Source of the DNA: Pseudomonadota bacterium | GTDB taxonomy: Bacteria; Pseudomonadota; Gammaproteobacteria; Burkholderiales; Burkholderiaceae_C | Direction of reading: 5' to 3' | Assembly (NCBI GenBank): GCA_023460715.1 | Contig: JAEWPH010000304.1 | Location: 50,320-114,319 of the forward strand | DNA: 64,000 nt | Shown here: piece by piece, positions 1 through 9,389 of the stretch | Layout: every line of letters begins with the position of its first letter | How positions within the stretch are numbered: the first letter of the stretch is position 1 | Made by a program: the position numbers and the translations under genes | The notes under the pieces: generated by a model | Told to the model about the DNA's origin: nothing | Databases searched by the model: none | Seen by the model: only the letters and a program-made list of their open reading frames with translations

Positions 1-134
1 ACGAGGCGGCGTTCGTACACCAGGGCCTGGCCGGTCAGCTCGGCAAAGCGTGCGTGGATCCAGGGCGAGCGGCTGTGCGCGATGGGGTTGCCCATCACGC
101 AGTAGCTGGCAGGGGCGGCGGTCGAAGCAGTCAT
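1..134 (-). CDS. aroE: Shikimate dehydrogenase, N-terminal part (cut by window edge)
   Basis: Only the first 44 codons lie in the window; the rest is off the left edge. The visible N-terminus carries [17 protein letters not shown], the shikimate-binding GNPIxHSxSP signature of AroE, which reduces 3-dehydroshikimate with NADPH in the cytoplasm. The ATG is at 132-134. It is the last visible gene of a minus-strand run rnb-tonB-aroE, a known order in Comamonadaceae. The other aromatic-pathway gene in the window, aroG, is about 9 kb away and is regulated separately. Confidence 0.9.
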   Translation of the reverse strand, partial: MTASTAAPASYCVMGNPIAHSRSPWIHARFAELTGQALVYERRL

Positions 135-250
135 GGGGAAAGGGAAACAGTCAGGGGCTGCGTGCGTGCGTGTGCGCGTTCGGGTGCCGGGGCGCGGCCT
201 GCGGTGCGGTCCCCGCGCAGGCGGCGGGGGCCGGCGCACGCCGCGGGTCG

Positions 251-1111
251 TCATCTCACCGTCGTCTCCAGCGTCTGGTCTCGGGTGAACTTGAAGCGCG
301 AGACCACGGCGATCTGGTCGGCCTTGGCGCGCATCGCCTTGTCGAAGGTGCCGAACGGGCCGGCCGCGCGGGCGATGGCCTCCGCGCGGCGGTCCAGCAG
401 GCTGTTGCCCGATCCCTGGACGACCTCGGTGGTGAGCACGCGGCCGTCGTGGTTCACGGTGACGATCATGGTCAGCTCGCCGTAGAGCTTCTTGCCGGCC
501 TGCTCGGGAAAGTTCTCGGTGCCCTTGTCCTCGATCTTGCGGCGCAGCGCGTCGTAGTACACGGCATAGGCCTCTTCGCGCGTGGCCGGGCTGATGTAGC
601 GCTTGCGCGGGCGGGCGTTCTCTTCGTTGATGCGCTTTTCGATCTCGGCCAGCAGCTTGACCAGCTGGCGGCGCTTTTCTTCCTGCGTCTGCGCCTCGGT
701 GGCCTGGCTGGTCGGGCGCGGATCGGGCACCGGCATGCTGGCCAGTTGCTTGCGCAGCTGGGCGAGCATCTGGTTCTGCTGCTCCAGCATGGCGTCCATC
801 TTGCGCTGCATTTCCTCGAAATCATCGCCCACGGCCGTGATGGCGGAGTAGGGCAGGGGGCTGGTGGCGCGGCCCTGGGCCGCTTCGCCGCCGCCGGCCA
901 GCGAGGTCTGGGCGATGGCCTGGGCCTTGTCCGGGCGCTCGTTGGACTTGGCGTTCACCAGGATCACCTCCAGGGGCGTGTCCTGGAAGACCCGGTTGAA
1001 GCTCTCCGGATCGATGAAACGCACCGACAGCAGCACGGCGTGCACGGCCACCGAGGCCGTGAGGGCCCACTGCAGCGCGCCAATGCGGCGAAAGAGGGCC
1101 GGCAGCTTCAT
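251..1111 (-). CDS. TonB-family energy transducer-like protein
   Basis: This 286-residue protein has a short basic N-terminus and one membrane anchor (about residues 13-32). A variable periplasmic part follows, with a coiled-coil-like stretch around 96-125 rich in Glu, Met and Gln and another charged helix around 142-170. A TonB C-terminal-like domain (about 200-286) contains [15 protein letters not shown] and the VVQGSGN turn. TonB proteins transmit the proton-motive force to outer-membrane transporters. With no exbB/exbD or receptor next door, this may instead be a TonB-C protein of another role. The ATG at 1111 (MKLPALFRR) is preferred because the residues upstream of it are arginine/proline-rich and unlike coding sequence. 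It lies about 80 bp after rnb, probably in one transcript with aroE. Confidence 0.75.
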   Translation of the reverse strand: MKLPALFRRIGALQWALTASVAVHAVLLSVRFIDPESFNRVFQDTPLEVILVNAKSNERPDKAQAIAQTSLAGGGEAAQGRATSPLPYSAITAVGDDFEEMQRKMDAMLEQQNQMLAQLRKQLASMPVPDPRPTSQATEAQTQEEKRRQLVKLLAEIEKRINEENARPRKRYISPATREEAYAVYYDALRRKIEDKGTENFPEQAGKKLYGELTMIVTVNHDGRVLTTEVVQGSGNSLLDRRAEAIARAAGPFGTFDKAMRAKADQIAVVSRFKFTRDQTLETTVR

Positions 1112-1190
1112 CGCCGGGCCGCTCCAGCAGGGCGGCCGGCGCCGGCGGGGCGCAGCAGCCACAGGGGACGGGGGGCGTGGAGGTGTGTGT

Positions 1191-3269
1191 TCACGGCGCC
1201 CGATTATCGGTGCCGGCGGCCTCCGCCTCGTTCACGTCCACGGCAATGGCGATGGGGCCGGCCACGGCCTCGTCGTCGTCGCCCTCGGGCTCGTCCACCG
1301 GGCCGTCATCGCTGGCATCCTGCGGGTCGTCCAGGCGCTCCAGCACCGTGCCGCTGATGTCGAGCGTGATCTCGTCGATCTCGCCCAGCTTCACGCGCAC
1401 CCGCGCGCCGCGCGGCAGGTTCTGCGCGCCCAGCACGGGCAGCACCAGGGGCAGGGCATCGGCGCGCACCAGGAAGCTGCCCCCGGGGCCTTCCTTGAAC
1501 ACGGTGGCCTCGATCTCTGTGATCTCGTTTTGCTGCAGGTACTGCAGCGTCCAGAAGCGTTCCATGCCGGCCTGGTAGCCGTTGTAGGCGCTGTAGGCGC
1601 CGTCGAAGCTGCTGATGATGGAAAACAGGTCGGCGTCCTTGGGCTTGAACGGCGCGGCCAGCGCGGCCGTCTTACCGTGGCGCACGCAGGCAATGATCTG
1701 CCACTGGTTCACCAGATCGACATAGCGGCGCAGCGGCGAGGTGGCCCAGGCGTAGCTCTTCACGCCGATGCCGGCGTGCGGCAGCGCCTTGGTGCCCATG
1801 CGCACCTTCACGCCGGGCGCCAGGCTGGCCTGGCTGCGGTAGATGCCCGGCACGCCGTGCTCGGCCAGCAACTGGCCCCAGGTGCTGTTGGCGACGATGG
1901 CGGCCTCGGCCACGATCAGGTCGAGCGGCGCGCCGCGCTTGCGCGTGGTGATGGACACCGTCTCGCGGCCCGTGGGCTCGGCGCCGTCGTTGCCGGCGAG
2001 GCGGAAGTTGTAGTCCGGCCGGTTGAAGGTCTCGGGCTTGCCGCGCACCACTTCGCGCTGGGCCTTGAGGCTCTTGGCGAGGCGATGCAAAAAGGAGAGC
2101 TGCTCGCGCCGTTCCAGCAAGGGCTGGGGCGTGTTCTGGACCTGAACCGAGGGGTCGCTCAGCCATTCCTCGGTCACGATGTGGTCGAGCTGGTCGTGGC
2201 GCAGGTTCACGGCCACGGGCACGCGCTCCAGCTTGGTTTCGGTGCCGGTGATCTCCAAAGTCTCTTCGTTGATCGTCACGTAGAGCGACACGGCCGGGTT
2301 GGCGCGGCCTTCGTCCAGCGTGTAGATGCGCACCACCTCGTCGGGCAGCATGGTGATCTTGTAGCCGGGCATGTAGACCGTGGACAGGCGGTTGCGGCCC
2401 AGCTGGTCGAGCGGTGTGCCCGGCACGATGGCCAGGCCCGGCGCGGCGATGTGGATGCCGAGTGTGACGGTGCCGGTGCCCAGGCCTTGCACGGACAGCG
2501 CATCGTCGATTTCCGTCGTCTGCGAATCGTCGATGGAATACGCCTGCACGGGCGCAAGCGGCAGGTCCTCGGGCGGCTGCGGCGCGGTGACGGCGGGGAA
2601 GCCCGTGCCCTTGGGGAAGTTCTCGAACAGGAAACGCTTCCAGTGGAACTGGTAGGGCGAGTCGATGGCGCCGGCCTGCTGCAGCAGGTCGAGCGGCGCC
2701 TTGTGCGTGGCGCGGCTGGCTTCCACCACGGCCTTGTATTCGGGCGCGTTCTTGTCGGGCTTGAACAGGATCTTGTAGAGCTGCTCGCGGATCGGCTGCG
2801 GGCATTCGCCCCGGCCCAGGGCGGCGGCCCATTCGTCGATCTGCGCCAGGATGGCCTTTTTCTTCTCGATGGCGGCCAGCGCCTGCTGCAGGATCTCGGC
2901 CGGGGCCTTCTTGAAGCGGCCCTTGCCGGCGCGGCGGAAGTAATGCGGCGCCTCGTAGAGCGCAAACAGCGCGCCGGCCTGCTGGGCCAGCGTGGCGTTG
3001 GCGGAGAAGTAGTCGCGTGCCAGGTCGGCAAAGCCGAACTCTTCCTCGGGGGCGAATTCCCAGGCCAGCGGCAGCTCGATCTCGGCGGCCACGGACTGCG
3101 CCTCGCGCACCAGATCGGCGGGCGCGGGCTTCTCGAACTTCAGCAGGATGTGGGCGCCCTTGACCTTGACGCGCTTGCCGGAATCCAGCTCGATCTGTGC
3201 GGAGCTTTCGGCCTCGGAGAGGATACGGCCGGCCAGGAATTTGCCGGCTTCTTCAAACAATGCATGCAT
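1191..3269 (-). CDS. rnb: RNase II/RNB-family 3'-5' exoribonuclease
   Basis: The protein is about 692 residues. The RNB catalytic domain is clear from SIDDSQTTEIDDALSV (metal-binding Asp cluster, about residues 248-263) and from the C-terminal ATSPLRRYVDLVNQW block that lines the RNA channel. An S1-like region and an acidic tail finish the protein. The family degrades single-stranded RNA from the 3' end. A start at 3278 (MPAMHALF) is possible, but I chose the ATG at 3269 because a -10-like GACAAT (3277-3282) ends exactly 7 nt before it, as at several other genes here. RNase II and RNase R are hard to separate by eye; the size and divergent N-terminus fit the shorter RNase II-like betaproteobacterial form. 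Confidence 0.85.
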   Translation of the reverse strand: MHALFEEAGKFLAGRILSEAESSAQIELDSGKRVKVKGAHILLKFEKPAPADLVREAQSVAAEIELPLAWEFAPEEEFGFADLARDYFSANATLAQQAGALFALYEAPHYFRRAGKGRFKKAPAEILQQALAAIEKKKAILAQIDEWAAALGRGECPQPIREQLYKILFKPDKNAPEYKAVVEASRATHKAPLDLLQQAGAIDSPYQFHWKRFLFENFPKGTGFPAVTAPQPPEDLPLAPVQAYSIDDSQTTEIDDALSVQGLGTGTVTLGIHIAAPGLAIVPGTPLDQLGRNRLSTVYMPGYKITMLPDEVVRIYTLDEGRANPAVSLYVTINEETLEITGTETKLERVPVAVNLRHDQLDHIVTEEWLSDPSVQVQNTPQPLLERREQLSFLHRLAKSLKAQREVVRGKPETFNRPDYNFRLAGNDGAEPTGRETVSITTRKRGAPLDLIVAEAAIVANSTWGQLLAEHGVPGIYRSQASLAPGVKVRMGTKALPHAGIGVKSYAWATSPLRRYVDLVNQWQIIACVRHGKTAALAAPFKPKDADLFSIISSFDGAYSAYNGYQAGMERFWTLQYLQQNEITEIEATVFKEGPGGSFLVRADALPLVLPVLGAQNLPRGARVRVKLGEIDEITLDISGTVLERLDDPQDASDDGPVDEPEGDDDEAVAGPIAIAVDVNEAEAAGTDNRAP

Positions 3270-3276
3270 GGCCGGC

Positions 3277-3282
3277 ATTGTC
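3277..3282 (-). promoter_or_regulatory. -10-like hexamer before rnb
   Basis: On the minus strand the sequence is GACAAT, followed by seven GC-rich bases and then ATG. Transcription from it would start at or next to the start codon. Confidence 0.4.
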
Positions 3283-3359
3283 CCATGGGCCGCCCGGGTG
3301 GCCGGAGCGGGGGCGTTGTCGTGCAGCGGGCGGCGGCAATAAAAAGCAATGCTATTGAT

Positions 3360-3412
3360 TGGATAGCTGCTTGCGCAATACCCACGGGCGATGCGGCCGA
3401 TTTTGTTTCATA
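3360..3412 (+). repeat. Dispersed intergenic repeat, copy 1
   Basis: Reads GATAGCTGCTTGCGC, a short spacer, then GCGGCCGATTTTG. It matches the other copies listed below and lies between divergent rnb and the O-antigen ligase-like gene. Confidence 0.7.
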
Positions 3413-3520
3413 TTTCGGCCGGAGCCTGCGCCCCCTATGATCGAGCCCTTTCCCGCCGCCGCCCCTCCAGGCCGGTGTCCGCCCGTCCGCACCCCCCGCG
3501 GCGCCCCTGCTGCCCCTTCG

Positions 3521-5131
3521 ATGTCCGCCTTCAACGTTTTTGCTTCGCTGCTGGCCGTGGCGCTGCCTTTTCTCTTCGCGCGCACGCAGGCCCCGCTGTC
3601 CAACTTCTGGCCGTTGATGGTCGCGGGCGGCTGTGCCTGGCTGCTGGCGGCGCTGGCATGGGTGCGGGCCGGGCAGGGCGCGGGCCGGGGGCAGGCGGCT
3701 TCCTCCACCCAGCCTGCCGTGGCCCTGGCCGCCGGCCTGCTGCTGGGGGCCGTGGTGGGCGCGTGCATCGGGCTGCTGCAGTTCTTCCGCGGCGACCTGG
3801 GTTGGGCGCCCTGGGTGTATCCGGCCTCCATCGGCGAGGCGCTGGGCAACCTGCGCCAGCGCAACCAGCAGGCCACCCTGATGGCGCTGGGCCTGTGGGC
3901 GCTGGTGTGGTGGGTGGGCCGCGCGGCGGCCTGCACGCAGGGGCAGCCGTTGCTGCCCGGCGGCAGGGTGCGCACAGGGCGGGTCAGCGACTGGCTGGTG
4001 CGCCTGTCGGGCTTTCTCACGCCCTGGGCGCTGGTGCCCATCGCCGCCTGCGCCGCCGCGACTGCTTCCCGCACGGGGGCATTGGAGTGGGGCGTGCTGC
4101 TGGTGCTGCTGATCCTGTGGCGCCGCTCCATGGGCTGGCTGCCGCTGGGGCTGGCCGGCGCGGGCGTGCTGCTGTACCTGGGCGCCGCCTGGGCGTTGCC
4201 GCACCTGCTGGAGCAGTGGACGGGCGTTGCCATGGACGGCCTGTTCGACCGCCTGGGCGGCGGCGAGCGCTGCGGCACGCGCTCGGTGCTCTGGCCCAAC
4301 ATGTTGCACCTGATCGCCCAGAAGCCCTGGACCGGCTGGGGCTGGGGCGAGCTGGACTACGCCCACTACGCCACGCTGTTCCCCGGCGAGCGCTTCTGCG
4401 TGCTGGTGGACAACGCGCACAACCTGCCGCTGCACCTTGCCGTGGAACTCGGCCTGCCGGTGGCGCTGGCCTTCTGCGGTGCCGTGCTGTGGTGGGTGCT
4501 GCGCAGCCGCCCCTGGGCCGAGACCGATCCGCTGCGCCAGCTGGCGTGGGGGGTGCTGGCCGTGATCGGCGTGCACAGCCTGCTGGAATTTCCCCTGTGG
4601 TACGGCCCCTTCCAGCTGGCCACCGGCCTGGCGCTGTGGGTGCTGTGGCGGCCCCATCTGCCGTCGCTGGGGCCTGCGCTGCGGGCCGCCGTTGCCGTGG
4701 CCGGCCTGACCGTGCTGGCCTGGGGCGCCTGGCTGGCGCACGACTACGAGCGGGTGAGCGGCCTGTACCGCCCGGCGCCGCAGCGGGCCCCGCAGTACCA
4801 GGGCGACACCGCCGAGCAGGTGGCGCGGGAGACCACCTTCTTCCGCGACGCCGCCGCGTTCGCCTGGGTCACGACCACGCCCGTCACCGCGGCCAACGCC
4901 GCCACGCTGTACCCCGCGGCGCGCCGGCTGCTGCACTACTCGCCCGAGCCGCGCATCATCGAAGCCGTGCTGGCCAGCACGCGGCTGCTGGGCCTGGCCG
5001 ACGAAGAGGCCTTCCACACCGAGCGCTACCGCATCGCGTATCCGCGGGACTACGCGGCCTGGGCCCGGTCCGTGGCCGCGCCGTCCGGGCCGCCTCCCAG
5101 CCCGCAGAAGCGCGCCACCTCGTCGATGTGA
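3521..5131 (+). CDS. O-antigen ligase / pilin glycan ligase family membrane protein
   Basis: A protein of 536 residues from this start with about ten hydrophobic segments. It has the Wzy/WaaL/PglL periplasmic-loop signature: RSVLWPNMLHLIAQKPWTG, then the DNAHNLPLHLAVELG block with the conserved His. The C-terminal third matches the Wzy_C_2-type tail of betaproteobacterial PglL/TfpW ligases, which move an oligosaccharide from a lipid carrier to type IV pilin. No LPS or glycan genes lie nearby, while pil genes occur twice in the window, so pilin glycosylation is a fair but unproven guess. An upstream in-frame ATG at 3437 would add a proline-rich, poorly conserved-looking leader. The 3' end overlaps the convergent esterase gene by 82 bp. 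Confidence 0.75.
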   Translation: MSAFNVFASLLAVALPFLFARTQAPLSNFWPLMVAGGCAWLLAALAWVRAGQGAGRGQAASSTQPAVALAAGLLLGAVVGACIGLLQFFRGDLGWAPWVYPASIGEALGNLRQRNQQATLMALGLWALVWWVGRAAACTQGQPLLPGGRVRTGRVSDWLVRLSGFLTPWALVPIAACAAATASRTGALEWGVLLVLLILWRRSMGWLPLGLAGAGVLLYLGAAWALPHLLEQWTGVAMDGLFDRLGGGERCGTRSVLWPNMLHLIAQKPWTGWGWGELDYAHYATLFPGERFCVLVDNAHNLPLHLAVELGLPVALAFCGAVLWWVLRSRPWAETDPLRQLAWGVLAVIGVHSLLEFPLWYGPFQLATGLALWVLWRPHLPSLGPALRAAVAVAGLTVLAWGAWLAHDYERVSGLYRPAPQRAPQYQGDTAEQVARETTFFRDAAAFAWVTTTPVTAANAATLYPAARRLLHYSPEPRIIEAVLASTRLLGLADEEAFHTERYRIAYPRDYAAWARSVAAPSGPPPSPQKRATSSM

Positions 5132-5679
5132 TCGGGGAAGGCGCTGAGGGCGTGGTCTCCGCCCTCCAGCAGCCGCTGCTGCGCGTCGGCGTAACGCGCG
5201 GCCATTTCGCGCCAGTCCAGCAATTCGTCGCCCTTGGCGATGACGGCCAGCTCCGGCGCCGCCGGGGCGCGGCCGCGCACGTCCAGCGCGCGCAGCTCGG
5301 CGATGTATTCGGGGCGGAAGTAGAAGTGCTGCGCCGGGTCGTGCCAAGCCGTCTGCTCGCCGATGTAGCGCTCCAGATCGCGCGCCGGGTCCACAGCCGG
5401 GTTGAGCAGCACGCTGGGGCAGGCTTGCCGCTGCGCGACCCAGCTGGCGTAGTAGCCGCCCAGGGACGAGCCCACCACCGCCATGGCCGCGCGCGGCCAG
5501 TCGGCGATGCCGGCCGCCACCAGGGCCATCGCCTCCCGCGGGGAGGGCGGCAGCTGCGGGCACCAGAAGTGCACGCCGGGATGCCGCGTGGCCACGTGGT
5601 CGGCCATCAGCCGGGCCTTGGCCGACTGGGGCGAGGAGCGGAAGCCGTGCAGGTAGAGCAGGTGGGTGGTCTGGGTCAT
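5050..5679 (-). CDS. YqiA/YcfP-type alpha/beta-hydrolase (esterase)
   Basis: A 209-residue single-domain hydrolase. YLHGFRSSP (residues 9-17) is the oxyanion-hole start, and VVGSSLGGYYA (68-78) is the nucleophile elbow with Ser72 in GxSxG. The late GGDHALSAFPDHIDE stretch supplies the catalytic His, with an Asp in VIAKGDELLDW. The family hydrolyses short acyl esters; the natural substrate is not known. The ATG is at 5677-5679. It is divergent from rodA, with 126 bp between them. Confidence 0.8.
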   Translation of the reverse strand: MTQTTHLLYLHGFRSSPQSAKARLMADHVATRHPGVHFWCPQLPPSPREAMALVAAGIADWPRAAMAVVGSSLGGYYASWVAQRQACPSVLLNPAVDPARDLERYIGEQTAWHDPAQHFYFRPEYIAELRALDVRGRAPAAPELAVIAKGDELLDWREMAARYADAQQRLLEGGDHALSAFPDHIDEVARFCGLGGGPDGAATDRAQAA

Positions 5680-5791
5680 GGTGGGGAAGAGGCGAGAGGA
5701 CGCGGGGCCGGGACGGGGCGTGCAGCCCATTCTGCCTTGCCGGTCTCGCGCCCCTTTGGCCCCGCCGTGTGCCGGCGCGGTCCGTGCGCCC

Positions 5792-5797
5792 GATAAT
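5792..5797 (+). promoter_or_regulatory. -10-like hexamer before rodA
   Basis: GATAAT, then eight GC-rich bases, then the rodA ATG at 5806. No Shine-Dalgarno lies between. Confidence 0.45.
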
Positions 5798-5805
5798 CGC
5801 GCCCC

Positions 5806-6981
5806 ATGTCTTCCGCCGTATTCGACAAGCCCTCCCTGCTGCAGCGCATCCTGCCGTTCTTCCGCGGCTTCGACTGGATGCTGCTGGTCATGCTGGGGCT
5901 GCTGGCGTCGATCGGACTGGTGGCGATGTATTCGTCCGGCTACGACCACGGCACGCGTTTCTACGACCACGGCCGCAACATGCTGCTGGCGGCGGCCATC
6001 CTGTTCGTGGTGGCGCAGATCCCGCCGCAGCGGCTGATGATGCTGGCGGTGCCGCTGTACACGGTGGGCGTGGCGCTGCTGATCGCCGTGGCGCTGTTCG
6101 GCATCACCAAGAAGGGGGCGCAGCGCTGGATCAACCTCGGCATCACGATCCAGCCCAGCGAGATCCTCAAGATCGCCATGCCGCTGATGCTGGCGTGGTG
6201 GTTCCAGAAGCGCGAAGGCCAACTGCGCCCGCTCGACTTCGTGGCCGCCGGCGCGCTGCTGGCGCTGCCCGTGGGCCTGATCATGAAGCAGCCTGACCTG
6301 GGGACGTCGCTGCTGGTGCTGGCGGCGGGCCTGTCGGTCATCTTCTTCGCCGGCCTGCCATGGAAGCTGGTAGTGCCGCCGGTGGTCATCGGCGCGGTCG
6401 GCATCATCCTGATCGTCTGGTTTGAGCCCCAGCTGTGCGCCGACGGCGTGCGCTGGCCGGTGCTCCACGACTACCAGCAGCAGCGCATCTGCACGCTGCT
6501 GGACCCGACGCGCGATCCCCTGGGCAAGGGCTTCCACATCATCCAGGGCATGATCGCCATCGGCTCGGGCGGCTTCTGGGGCAAGGGCTTCATGGCCGGC
6601 ACGCAGACGCATCTGGAGTTCATCCCCGAGCGCACCACCGACTTCATCTTCGCTGCCTACTCCGAAGAGTTCGGTCTGGCCGGCAACCTCTTTCTGATCG
6701 TGTGCTTCCTGCTGCTGGTGTGGCGCGGCCTGGCCATCGCCATGGGCTCGGCCACGTTGTTCGGGCGGCTGATGGCGGGCGCGGTGTCCATGATCTTCTT
6801 CACCTACGCCTTCGTGAACATGGGCATGGTCAGCGGCATCCTGCCCGTGGTCGGCGTGCCGCTGCCGTTCGTGAGCTACGGCGGCACGGCCATGGTCACG
6901 CTGGGGCTGGCGCTGGGCGTGCTCATGTCGGTGGCCCGGGCGCAGCGCCAGGCCCCGGACGCCCCCCGTCAGGCGCTGTAG
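5806..6981 (+). CDS. rodA: Peptidoglycan glycosyltransferase RodA (SEDS family)
   Basis: A 391-residue SEDS polymerase with about ten transmembrane helices. Family marks are KKGAQRWINLGITIQPSE, the QPDLGTSLL motif with the catalytic Asp of RodA/FtsW, ERTTDFIFAAYSEEFG, and the C-terminal GVPLPFVSYGG. RodA makes glycan strands from lipid II during side-wall growth with its partner PBP2. RodA rather than FtsW is preferred because it lacks a division-cluster context and has the RodA-type QPDLGTS/TDFIFA blocks. In many relatives it ends the mreBCD-mrdA-rodA run. Here the preceding gene is an esterase on the other strand, so rodA appears to have its own promoter. Confidence 0.9.
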   Translation: MSSAVFDKPSLLQRILPFFRGFDWMLLVMLGLLASIGLVAMYSSGYDHGTRFYDHGRNMLLAAAILFVVAQIPPQRLMMLAVPLYTVGVALLIAVALFGITKKGAQRWINLGITIQPSEILKIAMPLMLAWWFQKREGQLRPLDFVAAGALLALPVGLIMKQPDLGTSLLVLAAGLSVIFFAGLPWKLVVPPVVIGAVGIILIVWFEPQLCADGVRWPVLHDYQQQRICTLLDPTRDPLGKGFHIIQGMIAIGSGGFWGKGFMAGTQTHLEFIPERTTDFIFAAYSEEFGLAGNLFLIVCFLLLVWRGLAIAMGSATLFGRLMAGAVSMIFFTYAFVNMGMVSGILPVVGVPLPFVSYGGTAMVTLGLALGVLMSVARAQRQAPDAPRQAL

Positions 6982-7046
6982 GCCCGCTCCCGTACGGCCC
7001 TGCGGCAGGGGCACCCGCGCCGGGCACGGGGGCATGGCCGGCTGCC

Positions 7047-7052
7047 TACAAT
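7047..7052 (+). promoter_or_regulatory. -10-like hexamer before tldD
   Basis: TACAAT, then CGGGCGC (7 nt), then the tldD ATG at 7060. No ribosome-binding site is visible. Confidence 0.5.
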
Positions 7053-7059
7053 CGGGCGC

Positions 7060-8520
<1,461 letters not shown>

Positions 8521-8577
8521 GTCTCGGCCTTCGCGGTCGAGGCAGCCTGCCGGCAGGCCGCCCCGGCCGGGCCGGCG

Positions 8578-8583
8578 CACAAT
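8578..8583 (+). promoter_or_regulatory. -10-like hexamer before the 8591 gene
   Basis: CACAAT, then seven bases, then the ATG at 8591. This spacing is the reason for preferring 8591 over 8582 as the start. Confidence 0.35.
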
Positions 8584-8590
8584 GCGCTGC

Positions 8591-9145
8591 ATGCACGGAC
8601 CGCTGACCTCCCGCCTGCTGCACAGCGCCCAGTCGTTCGACGACATCAGCCGGTTCCTGCGCGAGGGGCTGGCGGACGAAGAGTCCCGCCAATTGCGCGA
8701 CAGCCTTGTCGCCCTGTCGCAGCACATCGAGACCGCAGTGCGCATGCGCCGCCGGCGCAGCGATCCCCCTGCCATCCTGCACAGCGTGGAGCAGCTCGCC
8801 GCCTGCGCCCGCGAGCACCAGCGATTTCTCACCAGCCTGGGCTCGGCATGGCATGCCATGTACGAACTTGGCGTGTACCAAGGTACGTTGCGCGAACTGC
8901 GCGATGCGATCGCCGCGTGGCAGGGCGCGCTGGAGCGCCGCAGCAGTGCCGAGCGCGCGCGTTTCGACACGTTCGAGCTGGTGGCCTGGCGCGCGGTGGG
9001 CGAGGCGCTGCTGCTGCTGGAGATGTACGAGCATGGCGCGCAGACGCAAGGCGCGCCGCTCTCCCGCGCCGCACCTCCGGCCCCCCGCCGCGGCAGTGCG
9101 TCCTGGATAGGACGGCTGCGCGCATGGTGGCGTCGCAGTCCATGA
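8591..9145 (+). CDS. Uncharacterised alpha-helical protein
   Basis: A 184-residue protein, not recognised. It is predicted to be nearly all helical, with many Arg, Glu, Ala and Leu residues and segments such as FDDISRFLREGLADEESRQLR and LRDAIAAWQGALERR. It has no signal peptide or membrane segment. The last 35 residues are proline/arginine-rich with a basic, tryptophan-containing end (IGRLRAWWRRSP) that could touch membrane or nucleic acid. It lies between tldD and aroG on the same strand, with its own candidate promoter. Third-position GC is high like its neighbours, supporting a real gene. An in-frame ATG at 8582 would add three residues. Confidence 0.6.
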   Translation: MHGPLTSRLLHSAQSFDDISRFLREGLADEESRQLRDSLVALSQHIETAVRMRRRRSDPPAILHSVEQLAACAREHQRFLTSLGSAWHAMYELGVYQGTLRELRDAIAAWQGALERRSSAERARFDTFELVAWRAVGEALLLLEMYEHGAQTQGAPLSRAAPPAPRRGSASWIGRLRAWWRRSP

Positions 9146-9195
9146 CCTGTCGCTCGGCCGCAACGCTGCGGGATGTTGCAACGCGCAAGACGTGC

Positions 9196-9201
9196 TACAT
9201 T
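9196..9201 (+). promoter_or_regulatory. Candidate -10 of the aroG leader
   Basis: TACATT lies 7 nt before the leader ATG. A TTGCAA at 9176-9181 could be a -35, but the 14-bp spacer is short. Confidence 0.4.
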
Positions 9202-9208
9202 GGCTCGC

Positions 9209-9265
9209 ATGCAAGTCCGTAGCGCGTTCTACTTTTGGTTTTACTTCTCTGTCCCTGGCGGATGA
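9209..9265 (+). CDS. aroG leader peptide (aromatic attenuator peptide)
   Basis: An 18-codon open frame reads MQVRSAFYFWFYFSVPGG then TGA. Seven consecutive codons are Phe, Tyr, Phe, Trp, Phe, Tyr, Phe, which cannot be chance in GC-rich DNA. The frame ends 40 nt before an intrinsic terminator and 124 nt before aroG. This is the layout of ribosome-mediated attenuation: when charged aromatic tRNAs are scarce, the ribosome stalls on the aromatic run and the terminator fails to form. Tyr, Phe and Trp are all sensed, fitting a DAHP synthase that feeds all three. No strong Shine-Dalgarno is seen, and the transcript may start at or near the ATG. Confidence 0.85.
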   Translation: MQVRSAFYFWFYFSVPGG

Positions 9266-9305
9266 GAGGTAAGCGCGCACCCAGACCCGAGCCCCCTTCT
9301 CTAAG

Positions 9306-9339
9306 AAACCGCCGAAGCTGAAAAGCCCGGCGGTTTTTT
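9306..9339 (+). terminator. Attenuator terminator upstream of aroG
   Basis: Arms AAACCGCCG (9306-9314) and CGGCGGTTT (9328-9336) pair perfectly and run into six T (9334-9339). GGCGG at 9257-9261, at the end of the leader peptide, is complementary to the CCGCC of the left arm (9309-9313) and is a candidate antiterminator strand. Confidence 0.85.
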
Positions 9340-9389
9340 GTTTTTCCGCTCTCCCTTTCCTGATTCATCCACCCACGAGGACGCAACCC

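Noticed and set aside
8521..8577. Terminator after tldD
   Set aside because: CCTGCCGGCAGG is a small palindrome, but no T-run follows it on either strand.
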